From Prevotella sp. (lineage in GTDB: Bacteria > Bacteroidota > Bacteroidia > Bacteroidales > Bacteroidaceae): DNA of 7,171 bases. Below the pieces are notes generated by a model. It was not told where the DNA came from and did no database searches. It was given only the letters and a program-made list of their open reading frames with translations. This document shows positions 1-6,088 of this stretch, piece by piece. The first letter of the stretch is position 1. Each line of letters opens with the position of its first letter. A program made the translations under genes and the position numbers. The DNA lies in NCBI GenBank assembly GCA_016291915.1, contig JAEEZP010000130.1:1-7171 (forward strand). Reading direction: 5' to 3'.

Positions 1-244
1 AATATTCCTGATGACAATCCACCACCTGCAACTTACAGCCATACTTCGCGGCAACAGCCGTAGCCATCTCCAAGTCCTCCTCCGAAGAACAGTCCCACTC
101 CTCTTCCTCCTCCGGACCGATCTTGATATAGAAACAGTTGGGATGAAGTCCGATACGGGCAAACTCATACACAACGACACTGCTGTCCACTCCTCCAGAC
201 AACAGAATAGCGATCTTCTTATCCTTGAGCTCATTGATGTTCAT
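1..244 (-). CDS. mnmA: tRNA-specific 2-thiouridylase MnmA, N-terminal part (runs off the window)
   Basis: Read on the minus strand, the first 81 codons give a PP-loop ATPase start: the motif SGGVDSS at residues 16-22, a FYIKI strand at 38-42 and DCSSEEDL at 51-58, all typical of MnmA. The family is cytoplasmic. It activates U34 of tRNA-Lys, tRNA-Glu and tRNA-Gln with ATP and replaces the 2-oxygen with sulfur, completing the 2-thio part of mnm5s2U. Family members are about 350-380 residues, so roughly three quarters, including the catalytic cysteines, lies outside the window. The ATG at 244-242 is chosen because an in-frame TGA lies upstream at 286-284 with no ATG between, and no other Met precedes the PP-loop. 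The stretch EEEEEW at 45-50 is notably acidic. Identity as MnmA rather than another PP-loop enzyme rests on the DCSSEEDL region and is fairly secure. Confidence 0.9.
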   Translation of the reverse strand, partial: MNINELKDKKIAILLSGGVDSSVVVYEFARIGLHPNCFYIKIGPEEEEEWDCSSEEDLEMATAVAAKYGCKLQVVDCHQEY

Positions 245-249
245 GTGGA

Positions 250-281
250 CAAAGTTACGATTAAATGAGCGAAAAGCCAAA
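250..281 (-). promoter_or_regulatory. Bacteroidetes-type promoter of mnmA
   Basis: On the minus strand a -33 TTTG (281-278) is followed after exactly 20 bases by TAACTTTG (257-250), a full match to TAnnTTTG. The -7 box ends only five bases before the mnmA ATG, so transcription should start at or within a few bases of the start codon, giving a leaderless or nearly leaderless message. The -33 element lies inside the left outer arm of the nested inverted repeat at 271-386. Confidence 0.72.
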
Positions 282-386
282 AATCATCGAAGATAAATTT
301 AGTCACAATGAAAATAAAGGAATTTATTCACTTTATTGAATTGTGACTAAATTTGCTTTTACGAAGTAAAAGGGTTTTGGCTTTTC
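271..386. repeat. Nested inverted repeat (AT-rich palindromic element)
   Basis: Three levels of complementary arms nest here. The outer arms GAAAAGCCAAAA (271-282) and TTTTGGCTTTTC (375-386) are a perfect 12-base match. The middle arms AAATTTAGTCACAAT (295-309) and ATTGTGACTAAATTT (340-354) are a perfect 15-base match. The inner arms AATAAAG (313-319) and CTTTATT (331-337) are a perfect 7-base match around an 11-base loop. A further hairpin, CTTTTAC-GAA-GTAAAAG (356-372), sits between the middle and outer right arms. The only ORF inside is 12 codons, so it is not gene-like. It could be a MITE or REP-like element, an RNA structure, or a regulatory cruciform; no transposase is adjacent. It touches the mnmA promoter. 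Confidence 0.75.
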
Positions 387-395
387 CGAATGGAA

Positions 396-466
396 GTAAC
401 TTCGGCGAAGCCAAAGTTACATGAATAACATTAGTCTTGCAGTGTAACTTCGGCGAAGCCAAAGTT
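396..466. repeat. Two identical 23-base hairpin repeats with a GCGAAGC core
   Basis: The same 23 bases occur at 396-418 and 444-466, 48 bases apart start to start, in the same orientation. Each unit folds as AACTT, one mismatch (C/A), GGC, triloop GAA, GCC, AAGTT. In the first copy the outer stem extends to seven pairs, GTAACTT with AAGTTAC (396-402/414-420). The core GCGAAGC is known from oligonucleotide studies to make an extraordinarily stable DNA mini-hairpin. The unit resembles REP-type intergenic repeats; whether it is abundant in the genome cannot be seen here. Confidence 0.75.
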
Positions 467-477
467 CCACTTTTTTT
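441..477 (+). terminator. Terminator-like hairpin plus T-run without an upstream plus-strand gene
   Basis: The second hairpin repeat gains an outer stem AGTG (441-444) with CACT (468-471), so the whole structure spans 441-471 with a GAA loop at 455-457. It runs straight into seven T (471-477) and a T-rich tract to 489. This is the form of an intrinsic terminator on the plus strand. No plus-strand gene precedes it, because mnmA points the other way. It may stop antisense transcripts before the lipoprotein promoter at 487, end an unseen small RNA, or be a by-product of the repeat. Confidence 0.45.
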
Positions 478-486
478 CTATTATTT

Positions 487-517
487 TTTGCTTTCCTATA
501 ATTTTTATTTACTTTTG
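487..517 (+). promoter_or_regulatory. Bacteroidetes-type promoter of the DUF3298-DUF3826 operon
   Basis: TTTG at 487-490 is followed after 19 bases by TACTTTTG at 510-517, a full match to the TTTG-N19-21-TAnnTTTG form. Transcription would start near 522-526, giving a leader of about 55 bases before the ATG at 580. There is no Shine-Dalgarno sequence before the ATG (AATAGAAAGAATC), as is usual in this phylum. Confidence 0.75.
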
Positions 518-533
518 TGGCATATCTGAAGAA

Positions 534-549
534 AATGGTTTAAACCATT
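534..549. promoter_or_regulatory. Perfect 16-base palindrome in the operon leader
   Basis: AATGGTTT (534-541) is followed directly by its exact complement AAACCATT (542-549). It sits 17 bases downstream of the -7 box, around +10 to +27 of the predicted transcript. It could be an operator for a dimeric repressor or, as RNA, a weak AATGG/CCATT hairpin. The palindrome is seen in the sequence; the function is a guess. Confidence 0.4.
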
Positions 550-579
550 ATTATCCTTTATCATCTAATAGAAAGAATC

Positions 580-1443
580 ATGAAGAAAATTATTTTTACA
601 GTTTTATCCATTCTCATCGTTAGTGTGTTCGTTGCCTGTCAGAAGAAAGAACTACAGGAACAAGTGCAGCAGAAAATGCCAAAGTTCAAGAAAGAAGCTA
701 CCTTGGTCACAGAAACACTTACCGACTCCGCCAGTAAGAAGGTGGGGCCGATAGAATGTACCAGTGTCATCACCGTGGACTACCCCACGAAGGGCAATAA
801 GTATCTGCTGAACAGCATACGGGAATGGATCATCGACTGGACCTATGCCAACGACTCGATAGCACTCGACGACCCTGCTGCCATCCTGAAGGACTACAAC
901 AAAAACAGTATGAAGGAACTGATCCCGATGGCAGAGGAAGTAATCTCTGAGAGGGATACTAACGAAGACGAGAGACAGATGGGATATGCCCAGGAGATGA
1001 CGATCAAAAAGATTTACGAGAACGATATCCTGGTGACCTTCATGGTGACCACCTACGGCTATTGGGGTGGCGCTCACGGCGGAGCCTCTGCCTGGGGAAC
1101 CACCTTCCGCAAGAGCGATGGAAAGGTGCTCGACCATATCTTCCGTAACGACAAGCAGACGGAGATCCAGGAAATGATCACGAAAGACCTCCAGAAATAT
1201 TTCGAGGTGAACAGCTGGGAAGAACTCAAGGAACATCTCTTTGTGGATGAGTATGCCACCAGCGTGCCTATGCCGCAGGGTGATCCTTACATCGAGAACG
1301 ACAGCGTGGTGTTCTGTTACCAGCAATACGAGATCGGGGCCTATGCCATCGGTATGCCTGCCTCAAAACTCGCCATCAAGGATCTGAAGAAGATGCTGGC
1401 GCCTTCATTCTTAAAGCTACTTAATTCACATTCTACAAAATAA
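580..1443 (+). CDS. DUF3298 (RsiV-like) lipoprotein
   Basis: This 287-residue protein starts with a lipoprotein signal: two lysines, a hydrophobic stretch and the lipobox FVAC, with Cys20 as the lipidated residue. The mature end QKKEL only loosely resembles the QKDDE-like surface-export signal described in some Bacteroidetes, so either periplasmic or surface location is possible. From about residue 55 it follows the DUF4163/DUF3298 layout: strands around ITVDYP (64-69), the hallmark YWGGAHG (161-167) and, near the end, QQYEIGAYAIG (248-258). The DUF3298 domain is also found in RsiV of Bacillus, an anti-sigma factor that binds lysozyme, but here there is no transmembrane anti-sigma part, so a ligand-binding role is only a possibility. 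The next gene starts six bases after its stop, and both should be read from the promoter at 487-517. Family assignment is from motif recognition; the biological role is unknown. Confidence 0.85.
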   Translation: MKKIIFTVLSILIVSVFVACQKKELQEQVQQKMPKFKKEATLVTETLTDSASKKVGPIECTSVITVDYPTKGNKYLLNSIREWIIDWTYANDSIALDDPAAILKDYNKNSMKELIPMAEEVISERDTNEDERQMGYAQEMTIKKIYENDILVTFMVTTYGYWGGAHGGASAWGTTFRKSDGKVLDHIFRNDKQTEIQEMITKDLQKYFEVNSWEELKEHLFVDEYATSVPMPQGDPYIENDSVVFCYQQYEIGAYAIGMPASKLAIKDLKKMLAPSFLKLLNSHSTK

Positions 1444-1449
1444 ATCATT

Positions 1450-2106
1450 ATGAAAAAGTTATTAGTTATCGTGATGCTCTTTGCACTCAGCATCCCTGCC
1501 GTAAAGGCACAAGTTATCGACGAGGGCAGTATGAAGAAAGCAACAGGTTGGGTCAACAGTCTGAATCTCAATGACAAAGCTAAGGAAGAACGTGTTACTA
1601 AGGTGATTGCCACCCATCTGGCAGCTATCCGTGACTGGCACAATACCCATGGTAATATGGTTCCCGATGGAGCTATCAACCCCACGACAGGTAAGAAACT
1701 GTCAGCGCTCGACCGTATGGTCATCGCCGACTCCTCACAGCCCGCTTCTATCCGTCAGGCATTGCTCGACGGTCTGAATGCCGACCTTACCCCTGAGCAG
1801 GTAGAACAGGTATTGGATATGTACACCATCGGTAAGGTAGCCTTCACCATGAAAGCTTATAAGGAAGTGGTTCCCGACATGACAAAAGAAGACGAGGAAT
1901 ATATCCTGAACAACCTGAAGGAAGCACGTCTGATAGCCGTTGACTATAAGAATATGAAGGCCATCTCCGCTATCTTCGAGATCTACAAGACGAAGAACGA
2001 GCAGTATTTCACCAAGAGCGGCCGTGACTGGCACACCATGTATGGTGCATACGTCAAAAAGCTGAAGGCTCAGAAAGAAGCCGAGCAGAAAGCCAAGAAG
2101 AACTAA
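1450..2106 (+). CDS. DUF3826 family exported protein
   Basis: A 218-residue protein with a signal peptide: MKK, a hydrophobic core, and a signal peptidase I site AKA|Q after residue 20. The mature part is mostly helical and fits DUF3826: KAKEERVTKVIATHL (43-57), the segment LTPEQVEQVLDMYTIGKV (113-130) and the conserved KAYKEVVPDMTKED (135-148). The last 20 residues are rich in Lys, Glu and Ala, probably an exposed helix. DUF3826 proteins are known mainly from Bacteroidetes, some in polysaccharide-utilisation loci, but have no established reaction, and no carbohydrate enzyme is next to this one. It follows the DUF3298 lipoprotein by six bases, so the two are surely co-transcribed and may act together in the envelope. 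It ends 16 bases from the stop of the convergent regulator gene; I see no clear terminator in that gap. Confidence 0.85.
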   Translation: MKKLLVIVMLFALSIPAVKAQVIDEGSMKKATGWVNSLNLNDKAKEERVTKVIATHLAAIRDWHNTHGNMVPDGAINPTTGKKLSALDRMVIADSSQPASIRQALLDGLNADLTPEQVEQVLDMYTIGKVAFTMKAYKEVVPDMTKEDEEYILNNLKEARLIAVDYKNMKAISAIFEIYKTKNEQYFTKSGRDWHTMYGAYVKKLKAQKEAEQKAKKN

Positions 2107-2122
2107 GACGACAGCAAGCTCC

Positions 2123-2842
2123 TCACTTCCCGAGGAACTTACTCTCTAAATAACTCATGAATACCTCCTTATAGTTATCACCTATAGGGAGGTATGTTTC
2201 TTCATCCATGATCACACGGTTTTTGTTTACCTCCTGGATTTTGGACAGGTTGATGATATAACCACGGTGGATGCGCATAAACTGACTGGATGGAAGACGT
2301 TCTTCCATCTTTTTCATACTCAGCAAGACGATGACAGGCTTGGCACGCCCCTCGAGGAAGATCTTCAGATATTCACTCATGCTCTGCACATAACGGATAT
2401 CCTTCACCTCGATACGTATCACCTTATAGTCGGTCTTGAGGAAGAGCGTATCATCTTCCACGGGTGAGATCGTGGCAGTATTCTGCAGGTCATAGCGCAC
2501 CTTCACCTTGTTGGCAGCCCTTTGGAAATCCGTCAGCCCGAAAGGTTTCAGGAGATAGTCAACAGCATCTACCTTGAAGCCCTCCACAGCATATTCCGAA
2601 TAGGCGGTGGTGAAAACCACCATCGGCGGCAATGCCAGCGACTTGACGAAATCCATGCCGTTCAGGTCGGGCATGTTGATATCCACAAAGATAGCGTCGA
2701 TCACCTCCCTATCCATGATGAGCATGGCATCATGGGCACTCTGACAACTGTCAACCAACTCCAGGAAGGGTATTTTCTTGATATAGGTCGTCAACTGCTG
2801 GAGCGCCAGTGGCTCATCGTCTATCGCTAAGCATCTGATCAT
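2123..2842 (-). CDS. LytTR-family response regulator (LytR/AlgR type)
   Basis: A 239-residue cytoplasmic transcription regulator. Residues 1-115 are a receiver domain with the acidic pair D8/D9, phospho-acceptor D54 in FVDINMPDLNG, switch residue T78 in FTTAY, and K99 in the KPF motif. Residues about 131-236 are a LytTR DNA-binding domain with the family hallmark FMRIHRGYIIN (188-198) and the NRVIMDEETYLPIGDNY segment. All residues needed for phosphorylation are present and the length is normal. The start codon overlaps the kinase stop as ATGA, so translation is probably coupled and the kinase at 2839-4044 is its partner. LytTR regulators bind two short direct repeats about 21-22 bases apart; a candidate pair lies in front of the lipoprotein promoter at 6089-6118, which would make this cluster self-regulated. 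Confidence 0.95.
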   Translation of the reverse strand: MIRCLAIDDEPLALQQLTTYIKKIPFLELVDSCQSAHDAMLIMDREVIDAIFVDINMPDLNGMDFVKSLALPPMVVFTTAYSEYAVEGFKVDAVDYLLKPFGLTDFQRAANKVKVRYDLQNTATISPVEDDTLFLKTDYKVIRIEVKDIRYVQSMSEYLKIFLEGRAKPVIVLLSMKKMEERLPSSQFMRIHRGYIINLSKIQEVNKNRVIMDEETYLPIGDNYKEVFMSYLESKFLGK

Positions 2843-4044
2843 GATTCTTGAATTTTATTGAGTGGTAACAATAACAATACCTCGTAGATGTTCTCTGTCT
2901 CGTCGAAATCTAAGGTATAACGATCTCCATACAACAGTGTCAGCCGCTGTTTTACATTCGTAAGTCCTACGCCTCCCTTTTTCTCCTCCTTATCACTGGT
3001 GGCAGTATTACTGTTCTTACAGGTGAACTTCAGTCTGTCGTCATCCAAAGATAATTTTACGTCGATAAAACTCTCTTGCTTGTAGCTGATACCATGTTTG
3101 AAGGCATTCTCTACAAAGGTGATCAGCAACAACGGTGGTATGCCCACTTCAGGAACTCTTTCAGGCAGTGAGACGGAGATCCTCACCTTGTCGGTATAAC
3201 GCAGACGCATCAGTGAGATATACGTCTTCAGGAAATCTGTCTCACGCTGTAAGGGGATCATCTGCTTATCACCCTCATACAACACATAACGCATCATCTT
3301 CGACAGTTCGAGAATCGTGTCTTTGGCCTTTTCCGGATCGATATCCACCAGTGCATGGATATTATTCAGCGTGTTCATGAAGAAATGCGGGTTGATCTGG
3401 TATTTCAGATAGGCCAACTGCTGTTCCAGGCTTTTCCGCTCGAGCTCCTGCAGCTCCTTGGCATCCTCATCACTCTTGAAATAGAGTTTCACGCCAAGGT
3501 TCATACCGATGGTAAGTAATACCACAATCAGACTGATCACATTATTCAGTGAGAGGAACAACGGCTCGCCCTTACCTGGCATGGGGACCGGCCTGAATTC
3601 CTCATTCCGCAAGGAATCCCCCATCATCGTCATCTCCTCGTGATGCGGAGGCCTTTCATCAGGCCTTGCCATAGGTTCTCCGGGCCCGTGCCCGCCGGGA
3701 TCCATCATCTCCATCTGTGGCGGTCCACCCCTTCTGATAGGACGATCCGTATTACACTGATAGCAGGTGAAGAGCACCAAGATGAGAAAGACGGAAAGGA
3801 AATAAAGCCATTTCTTATTCCGGTAGATAAGCAGCGGAGCCAGGAAGTAGTTATGAATGACAAACACCACCAGATAGGCAAAGAAGACACTCCACACCTC
3901 GAGGGTCTCCTCCCAACGGAAAGTTGATCCATGCGATAATGTCCGGATGAGGTTGGAGATAACCGGCGCTATGAACAGCAACAGCCATAGCGCCAGATAT
4001 ACTAATGTTTCTTTCGTTTCTCTTTTAGAAATCGTTATCTTCAT
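2839..4044 (-). CDS. LytS/YehU-type sensor histidine kinase with His/Met-rich external loop
   Basis: A 401-residue inner-membrane kinase. Four hydrophobic segments are visible at about 14-30, 52-69, 79-95 and 164-185. After a short coiled-coil-like stretch (190-212) comes the His_kinase domain (PF06580 type) with phospho-acceptor H220 in YQINPHFFMNTLNN, then the ATPase lobe with the N-box ENAFKHG (312-318) and the G-box GGVGLTNVKQRL (357-368). It should phosphorylate D54 of the overlapping regulator. Many relatives are near 340-350 residues; the excess here is a loop between the third and fourth segments (about 96-163), predicted outside the cytoplasm, rich in Pro, Gly, Met (eight) and His (three), and just after a CYQC motif (94-97). 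This loop is the likely sensory part; metal binding is a guess. No good promoter is seen directly upstream, so it is probably transcribed from the lipoprotein promoter at 6053-6084. Confidence 0.94.
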   Translation of the reverse strand: MKITISKRETKETLVYLALWLLLFIAPVISNLIRTLSHGSTFRWEETLEVWSVFFAYLVVFVIHNYFLAPLLIYRNKKWLYFLSVFLILVLFTCYQCNTDRPIRRGGPPQMEMMDPGGHGPGEPMARPDERPPHHEEMTMMGDSLRNEEFRPVPMPGKGEPLFLSLNNVISLIVVLLTIGMNLGVKLYFKSDEDAKELQELERKSLEQQLAYLKYQINPHFFMNTLNNIHALVDIDPEKAKDTILELSKMMRYVLYEGDKQMIPLQRETDFLKTYISLMRLRYTDKVRISVSLPERVPEVGIPPLLLITFVENAFKHGISYKQESFIDVKLSLDDDRLKFTCKNSNTATSDKEEKKGGVGLTNVKQRLTLLYGDRYTLDFDETENIYEVLLLLPLNKIQES

Positions 4045-4065
4045 ATTATTTGGGGTAATGATATA

Positions 4066-4206
4066 TCAGACGACCCAGAGCACAGAATGTGCGATAGAAC
4101 ATCGGCAGGGATGCCCCTTGCTAAACCTGCGTTTCAACAGCAGCAGATACACGATCAAATTAATAATCACCAGTACTGTCAAGAGAAAGAGTCTGAAAGC
4201 TGTCAC
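4066..4206 (-). CDS. Possible 46-residue single-pass membrane micro-protein
   Basis: This reading frame starts at a GTG (4206-4204), inside the last codons of the beta-helix lipoprotein but in another frame, and stops 21 bases before the kinase ATG. It fills most of the 115-base gap between the two genes. The product would have an almost unbroken hydrophobic helix, LFLLTVLVIINLIVYLLLL (residues 6-24), followed by the basic KRR and a Cys-rich tail with HPCRCS (32-37), so N-out, C-in topology is likely. I do not recognise a family; the helix-plus-KRR-plus-Cys form recalls FeoB-associated Cys-rich small proteins but the match is weak. A GTG start with no ribosome-binding signal argues against it. 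It could also be the end of the lipoprotein after a frameshift, or chance. Confidence 0.3.
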   Translation of the reverse strand: MTAFRLFLLTVLVIINLIVYLLLLKRRFSKGHPCRCSIAHSVLWVV

Positions 4207-6013
4207 TCGTGCTCATGCCTCCCCGCATGCCATTGGAAGAAGAGGTAGAGGTGGTGAAAGTGCCGAGCTTCGTCTCATTAGCCACCGTGGGAGAGGTGAG
4301 GTATCCGAAGAAATCATCACCGCCGCTCACCGATGTGGCAGTACTCAGGGTGTAGGTAGTGCCGGAACTGAACTTCGGTGAGCTCACCTGCATCACCGCC
4401 CTGCTGTAGGCCCGGGGCACCTTGAAGGCAAAGAGGTTGTTGCCACTGGCATCCTTGACGGTCAGGTAGGCTCCGTTTGATACGGTAACGCCTGAGAGAA
4501 CCGCTTTCTGCTGTGAACCGGAGATTGACTCCGAGCCGCCACCCATCCCGATCACCGTGCCTCCATTGATGCTGAAGGTTTTCCGTTCCGCACAGTCGAT
4601 CCCCTCCTCGGGAGCCATGGTCCCGCATCCGATGACCACACCGCCGTTGATCGTCAGGTTACCATTGGCATCAATACCGTCGTTACCTGTTGAATAGGCA
4701 AAAACATAACCGCCGTTAATAGTCATATCCCCCGCGGAGTTGATGGCATCATCACTGGCATAGGCTCCTATGCTTCCCGCAGAGATCGTCAGGGCGCCTT
4801 TCGTCTCTATGGCCTCGTGAGCTGCCGAACGTGCCATGATATCACCACCGGAGATGGTCATATCGCCTTTCGACTTGATCGCCTTGGCTGCCACGTCGTC
4901 ATTGCCACTCGAGAAGTTCTTTCCTGCCGCAATGGCTCGTATCGTGCCTCCTGAGATCGTCATCGTCTGGGAAGAGTTCAGTCCCTTGCCGCCGACACCG
5001 GTGCTCTTCACGTTTACCTCTCCGCCGCTGATCACGAAGATACTGTCCGACTTGATGCCGGCACATCCCTTATACTCCTTATCCTCCTCGTCGTAGGCAC
5101 ATCCGCCGGTGGTTATCGCCGTTACTCTTCCACCCTCTATCTGGATGAAACCATCCGTATTGATACCTTTGGCAGCATCTGCCGATACCTCCACATTCAC
5201 CACGCCACCACGGATGATCACGCCGTCGTTGGTCTTGATGCCATGATTGCCGGTGGACTTCACATAGATATTCGTGTTCGGACGGATCAACACATAGTCG
5301 TCACTCACAATACCGTTCTTGGCATTCGCATAGACACTCAGTTTACCGGAACCGCTGAACGCCAGCTTGCCTTCACTGAACAAGGTGCCTTTCATATCCT
5401 CGTTCTCCACCATCGTATAGGCAGAACCGTCGGTCAGCTTATTTGTCGTCCCGTCTTTCACGACGACATACATACGCTTACCCTGGTTGTTGATGGCCGC
5501 TCCCGTGGGATTCGTGATATCGACGCCATTGAGGATCACCTCAAACTTCTTATCACTGTAGATCTTAAACGAACCGTCAGTCGTCGTTCCACTCAACTCA
5601 TAAGCGATATTCTTGACCGTGGAGGTGACCGTGACATCGGCCCCGTCGGTCTTCACAGTGACACCCTCAGCCTCTCCGCTGACACTGGCACTGTTGCCGT
5701 TATACACGATCTTGATGGTTGCGGTAGGCGTATAGGTCTCCACATAATCCTCATAGTAAGTATCCGTACTGCCGGGGATCGTCTCCGACTCCGTCAGCGA
5801 CGAGGTATCGATCGTAACGTCAAAGGTGCCTAACGTGGAGGTTAAGGCAGTACCCGTGCCCCCCTGTCCACCGGGCATGCCGGGGAAGTTGTTACCGCCT
5901 CCTGTATTGATATTCTCGTCTATGGAGAAATAGTCATCCCATTCATTCTCTGTCGTACACGAGAAGAACATACCGACAGAGATTATCATGATTAAATATG
6001 CCAATCTTTTCAT
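4160..6013 (-). CDS. Cthe_2159-like (DUF4353) beta-helix carbohydrate-binding lipoprotein
   Basis: A 617-residue lipoprotein. The signal is MKRLAYLIMIISVGMFFS with lipidated Cys19; the following TTENEWDD is acidic, which may favour surface display. Next come a Gly/Pro/Met-rich linker (about 36-56), a beta-rich region (about 95-200), and about eleven turns of a right-handed-type parallel beta-helix (about 210-490). Each turn repeats G-I-x(4-6)-hydrophobic strand-GG-x-V, for example GIKTNDGVIIRGGVV, AINSAGDMTINGGYV and GIDANGNLTINGGVV. This matches the Cthe_2159 family, whose founding member binds cellulose and acidic polysaccharide; no catalytic triad is visible. Cys305 and Cys317 bracket an acidic loop. 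A beta-rich C-terminal part (about 500-590) ends in a Ser/Gly/Met tail. The ATG at 6013 is chosen because it gives a standard lipoprotein signal; the longer TTG start at 6055 overlaps the -7 box. It is the first gene of the cluster containing the kinase and regulator. Confidence 0.9.
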   Translation of the reverse strand: MKRLAYLIMIISVGMFFSCTTENEWDDYFSIDENINTGGGNNFPGMPGGQGGTGTALTSTLGTFDVTIDTSSLTESETIPGSTDTYYEDYVETYTPTATIKIVYNGNSASVSGEAEGVTVKTDGADVTVTSTVKNIAYELSGTTTDGSFKIYSDKKFEVILNGVDITNPTGAAINNQGKRMYVVVKDGTTNKLTDGSAYTMVENEDMKGTLFSEGKLAFSGSGKLSVYANAKNGIVSDDYVLIRPNTNIYVKSTGNHGIKTNDGVIIRGGVVNVEVSADAAKGINTDGFIQIEGGRVTAITTGGCAYDEEDKEYKGCAGIKSDSIFVISGGEVNVKSTGVGGKGLNSSQTMTISGGTIRAIAAGKNFSSGNDDVAAKAIKSKGDMTISGGDIMARSAAHEAIETKGALTISAGSIGAYASDDAINSAGDMTINGGYVFAYSTGNDGIDANGNLTINGGVVIGCGTMAPEEGIDCAERKTFSINGGTVIGMGGGSESISGSQQKAVLSGVTVSNGAYLTVKDASGNNLFAFKVPRAYSRAVMQVSSPKFSSGTTYTLSTATSVSGGDDFFGYLTSPTVANETKLGTFTTSTSSSNGMRGGMSTSDSFQTLSLDSTGDY

Positions 6014-6052
6014 AATCACATCAATTAAGTTCAACAATCTTTTTATCGACTG

Positions 6053-6084
6053 CAAAGCTAAAAGAGAAAAATGAATAGCACAAA
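6053..6084 (-). promoter_or_regulatory. Bacteroidetes-type promoter of the lipoprotein-kinase-regulator cluster
   Basis: On the minus strand TTTG (6084-6081) is followed after 20 bases by TAGCTTTG (6060-6053), a full match to the phylum consensus. The expected start of transcription is near 6046-6050, leaving a leader of about 35 bases before the ATG at 6013. Because the upstream TTG at 6055-6053 falls inside the -7 box, it would not be in the message; this fixes the lipoprotein start at 6013. Confidence 0.78.
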
Positions 6085-6088
6085 TTCA

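Noticed and set aside
308..346. Short plus-strand ORF (12 codons beginning MKIKEF) within the nested palindrome
   Set aside because: Too short, no promoter or neighbours that fit, and it is made of the palindrome arms.
412..419. Second TAACTTTG box on the minus strand within the hairpin repeat
   Set aside because: There is no TTTG 19-21 bases upstream, so it is not a full promoter; the match follows from the repeat sequence.
652..1326. Minus-strand open frame of 224 codons
   Set aside because: It lies wholly antisense to the DUF3298 lipoprotein, which has a signal peptide, family motifs and a promoter; the antisense product has no recognisable domain.
2107..2160. Bidirectional terminator between the convergent genes
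   Set aside because: No stable stem followed by a T-run could be found on either strand in or near the 16-base gap.
4045..4159. Separate promoter for the kinase (TTAATTTG on the minus strand near 4154-4161)
   Set aside because: The box has one mismatch to TAnnTTTG, and I found no convincing -33 partner, so read-through from the lipoprotein promoter is more likely.
5243..5833. Plus-strand open frame of 196 codons
   Set aside because: Antisense to the beta-helix repeats of the lipoprotein gene; its length comes from the regular GC-rich codons of that gene.
6014..6055. Longer N-terminus of the beta-helix lipoprotein from a TTG at 6055
   Set aside because: The TTG is part of the -7 promoter box, and the extension would put 14 residues before a normal lipoprotein signal.
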